Source of the DNA: Paracoccaceae bacterium
GTDB lineage: Bacteria > Pseudomonadota > Alphaproteobacteria > Rhodobacterales > Rhodobacteraceae
Direction: 5' to 3'
NCBI GenBank assembly: GCA_947504705.1
Contig: CANNIA010000024.1
Coordinates: 1-53,478, forward strand
Length of the DNA stretch: 53,478 nucleotides
The notes beneath the pieces are model-generated. The model was not told the origin of the DNA and ran no database searches. It saw only the letters and a program-made list of their open reading frames with translations. The position numbers were made by a program, and so were the translations under genes. How positions within the stretch are numbered: the stretch's first letter is position 1; each line of letters starts with the position of its first letter. Of this stretch, positions 45,592 to 53,478 are shown in pieces.

Positions 45592-48237
45592 TTAGACTTC
45601 GGCCGGGCAGCTCTTGCAGCCCTCGATCTCTGCAAGGGTATGTGACCAGGATTCCTCCAGAAGAACCAAGTGGCGCGTTGCCGCGTCAATCTGGCCAGCC
45701 CGGTAGTCGCGCTCGAGCAACTGGAGATGTCGGCGGAACCGGGATGCCCCAAGCACGCTTGCCGATCCGGCCAGCTTATGCACAGCGTCGGCACGAACTG
45801 AATCGGTTTCGGCGGCCCAGTTTTGCGAAGACACGCGCTGAATAAGCTCCTCCGCCTCGTTTCTGAAGCTGTCAAAGAGGCCAAGCGCTGCTTCGCGACC
45901 AAGGCTGGCAACGAGGTTTGCGAAGGTTTCGGGTATGGCGGATTCCTCGGCCGAGGTCAAAACGTACTTGCCCGGCATTGTGGCCGACAGAGCAGCGCGA
46001 AGCGCCGCCGAGGACAAAGGCTTGATCAGGGTAGTGGTAATGCCAGCCTCACGGAACCGTTCCGCGTCTTCGGGAAATGCATGCGCCGTTAGTGCGAAGA
46101 TCGGCGTGTTCCGGTTCGGTCCAAGACTTTCCCGGATCAGGCTGGTTGCAGTAACGCCGTCCAGTTCCGGCATGCTGATATCCATCAAGATAACGTCGAA
46201 CGGTTGAATGCCTGCGAGGCGAACACCTTCGCGACCATCGTGTGCCTCAAGCACTGAATGCCCATCCCTGATCAGCATTTCCCGCGCAACAAGCCGGTTG
46301 ATATGATTGTCTTCTACTAGCAGCACGCGCATCGGCCTGACCTGGTGCTGGAGTCCTTTGGAATCGGGCTTATCGGATCTAAGCTCCAGGTCGATCGCTT
46401 CTTCTTCGACGACAGGACCTATGGGCAAGCGAACCCAGAAAAGGCTGCCCTCGCCCGGTTCGCTGTCGACGCCGATTTCGCCGCCCATCGCCTGTACCAG
46501 CCTGCGAGAGATCGCCAGCCCAAGTCCTGATCCCTCTGCCGTGCGGCTGTAGCTTGCGTCAAGCGTCCGGAATTCTTCGAAAATCCGCTCGAGGTTTTCA
46601 TGGGCAATTCCGATCCCAGTGTCGATAACGCGAAATTCGACTAGATCTGCACCCGGAATCGTATCGCATTCGACCAGGATCTCGCCGTTGCGGGTAAATT
46701 TGTTGGCATTGCCGATCAGGTTCAGGATCACCTGACGCAGACGAAGGGGATCGAGAAAGATGCGGCCTGGCGCGGCATCAGTGTGGCATTTGATCCGGTT
46801 GCCACTGGCCTTGAGCGCATGCCGCTGGCTTTCCACCAGTTCCCGCAGCAAATCCGAAGGATCGACGTTGAGCGGAAAGAGATCAATCCGCCCAGCTTCG
46901 GCCCGGGCCATGGTGAGAACCCCGTTTACATGGTGCAGCAAAAGTCTGGCCGAAGTCTTTATCGCCGCGACGAAGCGGGCCTGGTGAGCCCTAGACTTTT
47001 CAGCCTCAAGAAGCTCGATCGCGCCAAGGATGCCGTTCAACGGGGTCCGCATCTCATGGCTCATCGTCGTCAGAAATTCGGCCTTTGCCTGCTTGCCTTC
47101 AAGGGCCCGGTCACGGGCCTCGATAAGCTCTTGCTCGAATTTGACACGGTCGGAAATGTCGCGGATGAAACCCACAAAAAATTCGCTGCCATCAAGAATC
47201 GCTGAAGCCAGCGACATTTCGACCGGGAAAACAGTCCCGTCCTTGTGCAACGCTTCCAATTGAACCAGGCCCCTGCCCACTACGTTTTTCTCTCCGCTTT
47301 GGCGAACTCGCTCCATGCCGACCACATGGGCCGGGCGCAGATGGGCCGGAACGATCAGGTCGATGCCGTGACCGATCGCCGCGGATTTGTCATGGCCGAA
47401 AAGGTGTTCGGCGGCACCGTTATAATCGATGATCAGGCCGTCGCGATTTGCGGTTATGATCCCATCCAGTGAGGTCGCAATCACGGTCTGAAGTCGGCTT
47501 CGCGCGACTTCTGTCCCGCGTTCGGACTGGGTGATCCGGTGAAACAACGCGACCAGCATTGCGATAACGGCCAGCAGGACAAGAGCCAGAATCCAGGCCA
47601 GAAGGCCGATTCCGCCCAAGGCCAAAGCAATACTTTGACGCTCGACTTCCACCTCGGCAGCATGCAGCCGCACGCCCAAAAGAGCGACTTCACGCCCAAT
47701 CGGCATTAGCTTTTCAACATCCGCTTCGATTTCGGGCAAATGTGCGAACAAGGCGCTGTCCGGGCCGTCAAACATAGCGGTATACTTGTCCAGAAACGCA
47801 TTCAGCCTCAGCAGATCTTCAGCTGTCCGAACATCCTTCCGGATGGCTGCAAATTGCTGGCCCTCAGCGATCAGGCGAATGCGGCTGTAAAAGATATCAA
47901 AGCGCAGTCGAATTTTGGCTAAGCTCGCAGCGTTGTCGGCCAAGGCCTTTTGGGCGAGTACCGCGCGGAGGGTTTTCTGCAGCAGCAGAAGTTCAAGCTC
48001 GGTCTGCCCAATAGTCCATTGGAGGTTGTCAACACTGACCACCGCAAGATTTTCGAGTTCGCCACGGACATTTTTGGCCAGAAAAGCAATCGTGGCCATG
48101 CAAAGCATTGACCCGATCACTGCCGCCGAAAGCGCGCTGAAAGAAAAGCCGCCAATGAGACGAAAAATCCGCCCTGTCTTTCCGTGATCTTGGTCCATGC
48201 TTTTGATACCAGACGCACTCTGCCGATCAGTTGGCAT
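45592..48237 (-). CDS. Hybrid histidine kinase with REC and Hpt domains
   Basis: Up to 881 aa (ATG 48237; ATG 48198 is an alternative 13 codons in). Order: membrane helix about 32-55; periplasmic helical sensor about 56-200; membrane helix about 205-232; PAS about 245-355; HisKA with H394 (MSHEMRTPLNG); HATPase about 490-605 (NLIGNANKF, VIDTGIGI, GSGLGLAISR); receiver about 636-750 with D686 (ILMDISMPELDG); Hpt about 785-870 with H820 (VHKLAGSAS). This is the ArcB/TorS/BarA phosphorelay layout. The upstream gene for a secreted SUOX-like protein overlaps its start by 11 nt, and a REC-LuxR gene is divergent 750 nt away, the likely output. Somewhat less GC-rich than neighbours. Confidence 0.93.
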   Translation of the reverse strand: MPTDRQSASGIKSMDQDHGKTGRIFRLIGGFSFSALSAAVIGSMLCMATIAFLAKNVRGELENLAVVSVDNLQWTIGQTELELLLLQKTLRAVLAQKALADNAASLAKIRLRFDIFYSRIRLIAEGQQFAAIRKDVRTAEDLLRLNAFLDKYTAMFDGPDSALFAHLPEIEADVEKLMPIGREVALLGVRLHAAEVEVERQSIALALGGIGLLAWILALVLLAVIAMLVALFHRITQSERGTEVARSRLQTVIATSLDGIITANRDGLIIDYNGAAEHLFGHDKSAAIGHGIDLIVPAHLRPAHVVGMERVRQSGEKNVVGRGLVQLEALHKDGTVFPVEMSLASAILDGSEFFVGFIRDISDRVKFEQELIEARDRALEGKQAKAEFLTTMSHEMRTPLNGILGAIELLEAEKSRAHQARFVAAIKTSARLLLHHVNGVLTMARAEAGRIDLFPLNVDPSDLLRELVESQRHALKASGNRIKCHTDAAPGRIFLDPLRLRQVILNLIGNANKFTRNGEILVECDTIPGADLVEFRVIDTGIGIAHENLERIFEEFRTLDASYSRTAEGSGLGLAISRRLVQAMGGEIGVDSEPGEGSLFWVRLPIGPVVEEEAIDLELRSDKPDSKGLQHQVRPMRVLLVEDNHINRLVAREMLIRDGHSVLEAHDGREGVRLAGIQPFDVILMDISMPELDGVTATSLIRESLGPNRNTPIFALTAHAFPEDAERFREAGITTTLIKPLSSAALRAALSATMPGKYVLTSAEESAIPETFANLVASLGREAALGLFDSFRNEAEELIQRVSSQNWAAETDSVRADAVHKLAGSASVLGASRFRRHLQLLERDYRAGQIDAATRHLVLLEESWSHTLAEIEGCKSCPAEV

Positions 48238-48760
48238 TTACGTCAACCCGTATAAGTTGCCAGATGCTGCGGGAATAGCTGACCTCGGACTGGTAGTCCT
48301 TGTTCAGATCGTAGGGATAGACGATCCACAGCGGGCCCTTTTCCCGAACGGACATCGGGCTGCCGTTCTGAAGATAGGCAATGATCGGGCCGTCTTCGAC
48401 CGCGTCAGACACAGGGACCTCGACGGCGTAGTCGTTGACTGCCACAGCGTTGAGCGTTCCTTCAGTCACGCCAAGCGCTTCGGCAAGACGATAAAGCGGA
48501 ACGCCGGTGAAGGTCTGAACGCCATCGGTCCAAGGTGTTGTGGTCTCAAAGCTGACCTCGCCCAGCGATTTCAGCATCTCGACATCGAACTCTGCGTTGG
48601 CACTCTGGTTCGTCGAAAAGATATCCCCGGTTACAGTCAGGACGACCTGACCAGTCGGCATGGACAGCGTTTCAGCCTTGACGATAGGCGCAGCGAACGT
48701 AGCAAGCGCTGCGGATGCCAGAATAGCGGATGCCAGAATACTACTAGGAACTGCGAGCAC
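48227..48760 (-). CDS. Secreted molybdopterin-oxidoreductase-like domain protein without cysteines
   Basis: Protein of 177 aa, GTG start 48760 behind GAGGTAG. The signal peptide contains a five-residue repeat (SILASAILASAA). The mature part resembles the sulfite-oxidase-type molybdopterin-binding fold: LTVTGDI, FTGVPLYRLAEALGV, VNDYAVEVP, PIIAYLQNGSPMSVREKGPL, WIVYPYD. It has no cysteine at all, so it lacks the molybdenum-ligating residue, and it is far shorter than an enzyme. Overlaps the hybrid kinase gene, so it is probably its periplasmic sensing partner. Confidence 0.78.
   Translation of the reverse strand: MLAVPSSILASAILASAALATFAAPIVKAETLSMPTGQVVLTVTGDIFSTNQSANAEFDVEMLKSLGEVSFETTTPWTDGVQTFTGVPLYRLAEALGVTEGTLNAVAVNDYAVEVPVSDAVEDGPIIAYLQNGSPMSVREKGPLWIVYPYDLNKDYQSEVSYSRSIWQLIRVDVNAN
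48711..48740. repeat. 15-bp tandem repeat in a signal-peptide region
   Basis: Two perfect copies of gcggatgccagaata (48711-48725 and 48726-48740), encoding ILASA twice in the secreted SUOX-like protein. The unit keeps the frame, so copy-number change would alter signal-peptide length by five residues. Confidence 0.85.
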
Positions 48761-48988
48761 GTTTCTACCTCATTGCATCAATTTAGGAAGCAACCGTTGC
48801 ACGCCCAGGTCGCAAGGTCACCCACGCAAAGGAATATGTGACTATCCTTTAGCATAGCTTTTCGGTGCATTTGCCCGGGTATGCCCTTCGGTTGGCAACG
48901 CGACACCAGAGAGAATAGCACATAGGCAATACCATAGACGTTCCGTCGCGATAGGCGGACTGTTCCGAAGCCTAGTGGAGAAGATCCT
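48761..48988. promoter_or_regulatory. Divergent gap between SUOX-like and response-regulator genes
   Basis: 228 nt that must carry promoters for the kinase operon and the response regulator. AT-richer than flanks. No gene is supported; the short reverse-strand frames here lack features. No clear operator repeat was found. Confidence 0.5.
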
Positions 48989-49657
48989 ATGCAATCGCTT
49001 AGCCTGCCGCGAGTGCGCCCGTTGACAGCGGCTTCCGAAGTCCCCAAGATTCATGGCATGCGTGTGCTTATTGCCGATGACCATGATCTTGTGCGTGAGG
49101 CGCTTGCGTCATTCCTGCAAAATCAGGGCGTTGTTGAAGTGGTGACCGTGCCGACGCTTGATGATGCGGTAAAGGCAGCGGACGAAACGGGCAGTTTCGA
49201 CCTGGTGCTTCTGGACTACAACATGCCGGGCATGAACGGCCTTGAAGGCCTTGCGAAGATGATTGCGGCAAACGATCGCCGTCCGGTTGCGATCCTTTCT
49301 GGAAGCACCTCGCGCGGGCTGGGTGAACAGGTGGTCCGCGCCGGGGCCGCAGGTTTTGTTCCCAAGACCATGTCGTCCCGCTGGATGGTCAGCGCCGTGC
49401 ACTTCATGGCCGCCGGTGGGATCTATGCCCCGTTCAATTTCATGCAGAAAGCTGAAACCGGTCCCCACAACCTTAGCCAACGGGAAACCGAAGTTCTGCG
49501 CGGTTTGTGCGAGGGAAAGTCGAACAAGGAAATCGCCCGGGATCTGGACCTGCAGGAAGTGACGATCAAACTGCATGTCAAGACACTTAGCCGGAAGCTG
49601 AATGCCCGGAACAGAACCCACGCCGCGATGCTCGCGCGGGAACTGAACCTGATCTGA
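48989..49657 (+). CDS. REC-LuxR (NarL-type) response regulator
   Basis: Protein of 222 aa. Receiver about 24-140: acidic pair in RVLIADDHDLVREAL, phosphoacceptor D76 (VLLDYNMPGMNG), K126 (GFVPKTMSS). LuxR-type helix-turn-helix about 158-218 (LSQRETEVLRGLCEGKSNKE, LQEVTIKLHVKTLSRKL). ATG 48989 with GGAG 8 nt upstream; ATG 49058 (MRVLIADD) is a shorter alternative. Divergent from the SUOX-like/hybrid kinase pair, whose Hpt domain probably phosphorylates it. Confidence 0.93.
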   Translation: MQSLSLPRVRPLTAASEVPKIHGMRVLIADDHDLVREALASFLQNQGVVEVVTVPTLDDAVKAADETGSFDLVLLDYNMPGMNGLEGLAKMIAANDRRPVAILSGSTSRGLGEQVVRAGAAGFVPKTMSSRWMVSAVHFMAAGGIYAPFNFMQKAETGPHNLSQRETEVLRGLCEGKSNKEIARDLDLQEVTIKLHVKTLSRKLNARNRTHAAMLARELNLI

Positions 49658-49735
49658 TCCCCATAACACTTCGTGAAGATCGGCCCCATTCGTTCGGGTC
49701 CCTCCTTCATGCTGGACACCCGAAGCCCATAGCGC

Positions 49736-52700
49736 ATGCCAAAGCCAATTGCCTTACATCCTGATGTTGTCAGCACCGAAGAAAGTTCCGGGCTGCGGCT
49801 ATTGCTGGTCTCTTTGGCCGCCACCGTGATGTTCCACGGCGGTTTGTTACCCTTTACCCACGGCAACACCTACGACGCCTATATCCGCATGTTCTTTGCT
49901 GACCACTACCACCGCAACTGGTTCGACCCATGGGAACCGCGCTGGTATACTGGCTTTTCGGTAACGTCCTACCCGCCGGGCACGCATATGGCGATGGCCG
50001 CGCTTATGTCGATCATGCCGGTACGCGCCGCGTTCGTGCTGGTTCAGTTGGGCGGGCTGATGCTTCTGGTGACGGGCGTCTTCCGTTTCGCCCTGCTTTG
50101 GGTTCCGCCACGCGCAGCGGGATATGCGGCTCTGGCTGCGGTGCTTGCTTCGTCCATCTCGGAAACGGTCCACCTTTTTGGCCAGCTTCCGACAATCTGT
50201 TCATTGGGCATCTTTCTGAACGGCCTGCCCTATGTCTATCGCTGGATCGTCTTTGGCGGCTGGCGGAGTTGCGGCGCGGCAATTGTCTTTTCTGCAGCTA
50301 CGACGGCGGCACATCACGTCACGACCATTTTTGGGGGGGTGCTATTCATCCTGCCGCTTGGCCTTCATGCGCTGACGGCCGTCGCAAGCCGCGCACCGAA
50401 GGCTCCGACGCGACTGCGCCGCGCCTTGCGACTGGTGCCGCCCCTATTGCGGGGCGGGGTTCTGGCCGTGCTGATGGTCGGGGCCATCGTCCTTACCGTT
50501 TTTCCCTATTGGTACTGGTCGGTCACTGATCCGATAACTCAGGTCGCCATCCCACACGGCAGCCGTGAAAGCTTTATCCATCGGCTGGACCTCGGGCTCG
50601 TGTTCTTCGCAATCCCCTGGGGAGTGGCGATCCTGTTCCTGCCCTATGCAATCTACAAGACGGCCACCACGCGGTTGTGGCCATTGGGCCTGTCGCTTAT
50701 CCTTTGCACCCTGCTTGGCACCGGCGGTACCACCCCCCTGCCGCGCAAGATTCTGGGCGGTGCATTTGATATCCTGACACTCGACCGCTTCACCTTTTGG
50801 GCGACGATCCTGATCTTGCCCTTTCTGGGGCTGATGTTCGACGGGCTCTTGCATGGCCGGGCCCGGTTGATTGTGTCCGAGACCCTTGGAAAGGGCGTGC
50901 ACAGGGTTTTGGTCGGTGGCATCTTCGGGTCGATGACGCTGATGGCCGTCTTGCCCGCCGTCCTTCCTCAACTTCAGCCGACCCAGCCCGACTTCGTCGA
51001 TCCGGCCCCGATCGTGCAGTTCATGACCGAAGACAATCACTCGAACTGGCGTTACCTGACGCTGGGACTGGGCGACCAGTTTGCCTACATGTCCTCACAG
51101 ACCGAGGCGCTGTCGGTCGACGGGAATTATCACTCGGCGCGCAGGTTGCCCGATCTTATGCGGTTCTCGGTCGAACGGCTGGAGAATGCAAAATACCTTG
51201 GTGTTCCAGGCCTTGGCTCGTTGCGGCAGTTTCTGGTCAACGCCGAGAAGTACAATCTGAAGTACATCTTCTCCAACGACGCATTCTACGATCCACTGCT
51301 CTATTTCACAGGTTGGACGCGGCTGAACCGTCTGGGAAACGGAATTGTGGTGTGGGAAAAGCCGGATATCCCGCCCCTGCCCAAGGTTCTGCCCCGGCGC
51401 GACATTCCGGCACTGCATGCGCTGATGTGGGGGGTTCTTCCGCCCATGGCCCTGCTTTCGGCGGCTGCGATTTTCCTCATCGCGGCCCTGCGGCGCATGT
51501 TCGGAATGCGTCCCGGCGAATTCAGGCCGGTGATCCCGGCCCCGCTCCGGTTTGACAATCCCCGGCGGGTAAGGCGGACTCTGTTGGGTCTGGCGCTGGT
51601 TTCCATTCTGGCCAGCGTCGCGCTTGGCACCATGGTAAGCTATCGGTTGTCACGCCCGCTGACGGCGGAAGAGGTGATTACGGCCTATTTTTCGGACATA
51701 GATTTTCGTCGCCACGAATCCGCATTCCAGAAGCTTGATCCGGAAACCCGCGGCCGGTTCGAGGATGTCCAATTCGTCTGGCGCTGGACCGGGGGGCTTA
51801 TCGCCTCATACGGCAAACTGACGGATCTGCGCATCACTCCGCTGCGTACCGAAGGTAAGATCGCGGACTATGCCGTCGAGCTTGACTGGCTGACGCCGCT
51901 TGACTTGCGCGAGCAGCACCTGACAATCCGCACAGTAAGCCGTGATGGCCAATGGTATATCGCCCCGACCGCACTTCGTCCTGTACAGGCACCAGTGCTT
52001 TTGCAGCGACAAGAGACGCTGGAGTTCAACGTCGTCGGCAGGCGCCAGCCCCGGCCGGAAACCGACCTTTACCGCGACCGGCTTGACCGGCCTCGCATCG
52101 CCGTCGGCGGGGCTAGGCTGGTGCTGCACGACAATCGCTATGCCGTGATCGGAGAAGTAAGCGACCCCGATGCCGCCCCTGCACACGTAACGCTGAACGC
52201 CGAGCTTTTCGGGGCGGCGGCCTCGCTTGGGATGCAATCCGCAGGAACTGTCAGCCCCTATCGGCTGCTTCCAGCCGAGACGGCAGGTTTTCGTATCGAC
52301 TTTGAGGGCGTGCTGTCTCTGCAGGATGCGCGCCTTGATGGGGAATATGACCCCACGCTGTTCGTACCACCGGAATTCGACGAGGCTCCGAAACGGGCCG
52401 AGGTCGCAGCGAGGGCGCTGGTGACGGGCACGGACCTGTACCGCGGCGTCTCGTTGAACGACATTCGGACAGAAGTCGCGCATGGGGCAGTGGTCCTGAC
52501 CGGACTTGCCGTCAACACCGGCACGGACACCGCCAGTGTCGTCGCGTTGAATGTCCTTCTTTATGGGCCTGACGGTCGGCCCCTGTGGGTCGATACCGGG
52601 TTTGTAGAGACGAACATCTATCCCGGACAAAGCGCCCCCTTCCGGCTGATTTTGCCGCTTGGGTCCGAAATCACTGTCGTGTCCGAGGTGGGTTCAACGG

Positions 52701-52843
52701 AAATCACCACCAACCGGCGCGCGCAGGCGGAAGGGCTTTCCAGCCCCTTGGCGGATGTCGGAACGATCCCCCTAAACCCGGCTACAGGCTACCGAAGCCT
52801 TCGCCTTCTTGCGACGAGCATGACCCATGACCCGCTGTTCTGA
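49736..52843 (+). CDS. Large multi-spanning membrane protein, GT-C/PTPS-related-like
   Basis: Protein of 1035 aa. The first 470 residues hold many membrane helices; the loop after helix 1 carries GNTYDAYIRMFFADHYHRNW and GFSVTSYPPGTH, a layout like GT-C glycosyltransferases and the so-called 6-pyruvoyl-tetrahydropterin-synthase-related membrane proteins. A soluble part, two more helices (about 562-585 and 620-640) and a C-terminal soluble beta-rich region (about 640-1035) follow. Likely an inner-membrane protein with large periplasmic parts, perhaps acting on a lipid-linked sugar; this is inference. Its end overlaps the next gene by 17 nt. Confidence 0.7.
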   Translation: MPKPIALHPDVVSTEESSGLRLLLVSLAATVMFHGGLLPFTHGNTYDAYIRMFFADHYHRNWFDPWEPRWYTGFSVTSYPPGTHMAMAALMSIMPVRAAFVLVQLGGLMLLVTGVFRFALLWVPPRAAGYAALAAVLASSISETVHLFGQLPTICSLGIFLNGLPYVYRWIVFGGWRSCGAAIVFSAATTAAHHVTTIFGGVLFILPLGLHALTAVASRAPKAPTRLRRALRLVPPLLRGGVLAVLMVGAIVLTVFPYWYWSVTDPITQVAIPHGSRESFIHRLDLGLVFFAIPWGVAILFLPYAIYKTATTRLWPLGLSLILCTLLGTGGTTPLPRKILGGAFDILTLDRFTFWATILILPFLGLMFDGLLHGRARLIVSETLGKGVHRVLVGGIFGSMTLMAVLPAVLPQLQPTQPDFVDPAPIVQFMTEDNHSNWRYLTLGLGDQFAYMSSQTEALSVDGNYHSARRLPDLMRFSVERLENAKYLGVPGLGSLRQFLVNAEKYNLKYIFSNDAFYDPLLYFTGWTRLNRLGNGIVVWEKPDIPPLPKVLPRRDIPALHALMWGVLPPMALLSAAAIFLIAALRRMFGMRPGEFRPVIPAPLRFDNPRRVRRTLLGLALVSILASVALGTMVSYRLSRPLTAEEVITAYFSDIDFRRHESAFQKLDPETRGRFEDVQFVWRWTGGLIASYGKLTDLRITPLRTEGKIADYAVELDWLTPLDLREQHLTIRTVSRDGQWYIAPTALRPVQAPVLLQRQETLEFNVVGRRQPRPETDLYRDRLDRPRIAVGGARLVLHDNRYAVIGEVSDPDAAPAHVTLNAELFGAAASLGMQSAGTVSPYRLLPAETAGFRIDFEGVLSLQDARLDGEYDPTLFVPPEFDEAPKRAEVAARALVTGTDLYRGVSLNDIRTEVAHGAVVLTGLAVNTGTDTASVVALNVLLYGPDGRPLWVDTGFVETNIYPGQSAPFRLILPLGSEITVVSEVGSTEITTNRRAQAEGLSSPLADVGTIPLNPATGYRSLRLLATSMTHDPLF

Positions 52844-53372
52844 CCTTTGCCTTCTGACCGCACTTGTCCTTGCCCCCCCGGCCTTTGGCCAAGGGCTGGT
52901 TTCGGATGCTTTCGGGCTTTTCGATCCGGAGACCGATACAGTCGGGCGCGCGGAATGGTCGGGGCAACAGGGTGCCTCGACGTTGATCGCCCCGCAAGAC
53001 GCTGACCAGATCCTCATCTATGCCGGCCCGAAAAGCCTGGTCGCCGGGGTCGATTCCGGGCAGGTCTGTGCGATCCTGATCGACCGTCACGGCAACATGG
53101 TGGTCGATGGCACACCGGTCAGTTTGACCATCGATGGCAAAACTGTCGATGTCAAAAGCCATGCCGGGCTTGCGACACTGGTTTTCAAGCCCGCGCCAGT
53201 GGCCGCCGAAGTCCTGCTGGGGGCGGCTTCAGGTACGCTGCAAAGCGCTCGCGCTGTGCTTGGTGTCGTGGCAGATGTCAGGTCGGTCTCATCCAGTCTC
53301 GAAGGGCCCCTGCCCGTAGTACCGTCCGAGACGGCTCTGTTGCACAAATCCTGTGAGGGATTCATCTTGTGA
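52827..53372 (+). pseudogene. Secreted protein gene interrupted by an IS5-family element
   Basis: Starts ATG 52827 inside the end of the 1035-aa gene. Signal peptide MTRCSDLCLLTALVLAPPAF, then a beta-rich, immunoglobulin-like mature region (VCAILIDRHGNMVVDGTPVS, LTIDGKTVDVKSHAG). Native sequence ends near residue 169; the last residues (LLHKSCEGFIL) are encoded by the left end of the IS at 53333. The original protein was longer and its 3' part lies beyond the IS, outside the window. The overlap suggests joint function with the membrane protein, for example in envelope assembly. Confidence 0.75.
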
Positions 53373-53478
53373 ATCCAGTGTGGTAGCTGGACGGCATGAG
53401 CAAACCTACACCCCCTGCTTACAAGACCAGGAACTGGCCCGCCTACAATGAAGCGCTGAAGCGCCGTGGCTCGCTGAC
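53333..53478 (+). mobile_element. IS5-family (IS903-like) insertion sequence, left end
   Basis: Begins with ggctctgttgcacaaatcc, which fits the terminal inverted repeat of the IS903 subgroup. The transposase ATG lies 63 nt inside. The element runs off the window, so the right end and target duplication cannot be seen; for a 9-bp duplication the left copy would be gtccgagac at 53324-53332. Confidence 0.85.
53396..53478 (+). CDS. IS5-family transposase, 3' end outside window
   Basis: First 27 codons plus two bases. The reading MSKPTPPAYKTRNWPAYNEA followed by LKRRGSLT is the typical start of IS5-family DDE transposases of the IS903 type in alphaproteobacteria. The catalytic DDE residues lie beyond the window. 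Confidence 0.9.
   Translation, partial: MSKPTPPAYKTRNWPAYNEALKRRGSL

Overview
The window reads as chromosomal DNA of an alphaproteobacterium of the Rhodobacterales (Rhodobacteraceae). It is GC-rich and gene-dense. Supporting signs are glnB-glnA, the cytochrome c maturation set ccmABCDG, a stand-alone fliG near purB, a DMSP lyase of the DddP type, a dithiol ArsR regulator beside a sulfide:quinone oxidoreductase, and GGTGGGC/GCCCACC intergenic dyads. The family assignment is from gene content and motifs only; no search was run. No rRNA, tRNA or CRISPR array was seen.

Layout. 1-4101 (+): 3' part of an RND efflux pump, sulfide:quinone oxidoreductase, a DUF2892 membrane protein and an ArsR regulator whose cysteine pair has SqrR/BigR spacing; this looks like a sulfide-response operon. 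4108-13711 (-): Crp/Fnr regulator, a class III nucleotidyl cyclase fused to an ATPase/TPR module, a FAD oxidoreductase fused to an acetoacetate-decarboxylase-like domain (stop and start codons overlap with the cyclase), a PlsC-like acyltransferase, and a dimethylformamidase-large-subunit-like protein. 13833-16366 (+): DAO-family oxidase and a protein kinase. 16418-18052 (-): bifunctional NAD(P)HX repair enzyme carrying an in-frame palindromic insertion and a low-GC internal segment. 18235-20116 (+): glnB, glnA and a terminator.

20.2-23.1 kb is a decaying stretch: a frameshifted SnoaL-like gene, an N-terminally truncated HD-GYP/LuxR remnant, an alpha/beta hydrolase whose nucleophile serine is glycine, and an EF-G-like gene with a frameshift just before its P-loop. 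25.2-34.9 kb carries dddP, an outer-membrane barrel, a DUF1330 protein, a membrane-anchored endonuclease/exonuclease/phosphatase protein, purB followed by two secreted proteins sharing a C-x5-WD-x5-C motif (one only 54 aa), fliG, a DMT transporter, an LpxL-like acyltransferase and a DUF1223 thioredoxin-fold protein. 35.0-41.0 kb is acnA with its terminator, a 54-aa protein and ccmG-D-C-B-A (-). 41.1-45.5 kb holds an enolase-superfamily/class V aminotransferase pair, two overlapping Lrp regulators and divergent ilvC.

45.6-49.7 kb is a signalling locus: a hybrid histidine kinase (PAS, HisKA, HATPase, REC, Hpt), a cysteine-free secreted molybdopterin-oxidoreductase-like protein immediately upstream of it, and a divergent REC-LuxR regulator. 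49.7-53.3 kb holds a 1035-aa multi-spanning membrane protein overlapping a secreted-protein gene that is cut by the left end of an IS5-family (IS903-like) element running off the window.

Best candidates for undescribed biology: the FAD/decarboxylase fusion coupled to the cyclase-ATPase; the kinase plus cysteine-free SUOX-like protein plus response regulator; the purB-linked secreted CxxxxxWD proteins; and the palindromic element inserted in frame in nnr.
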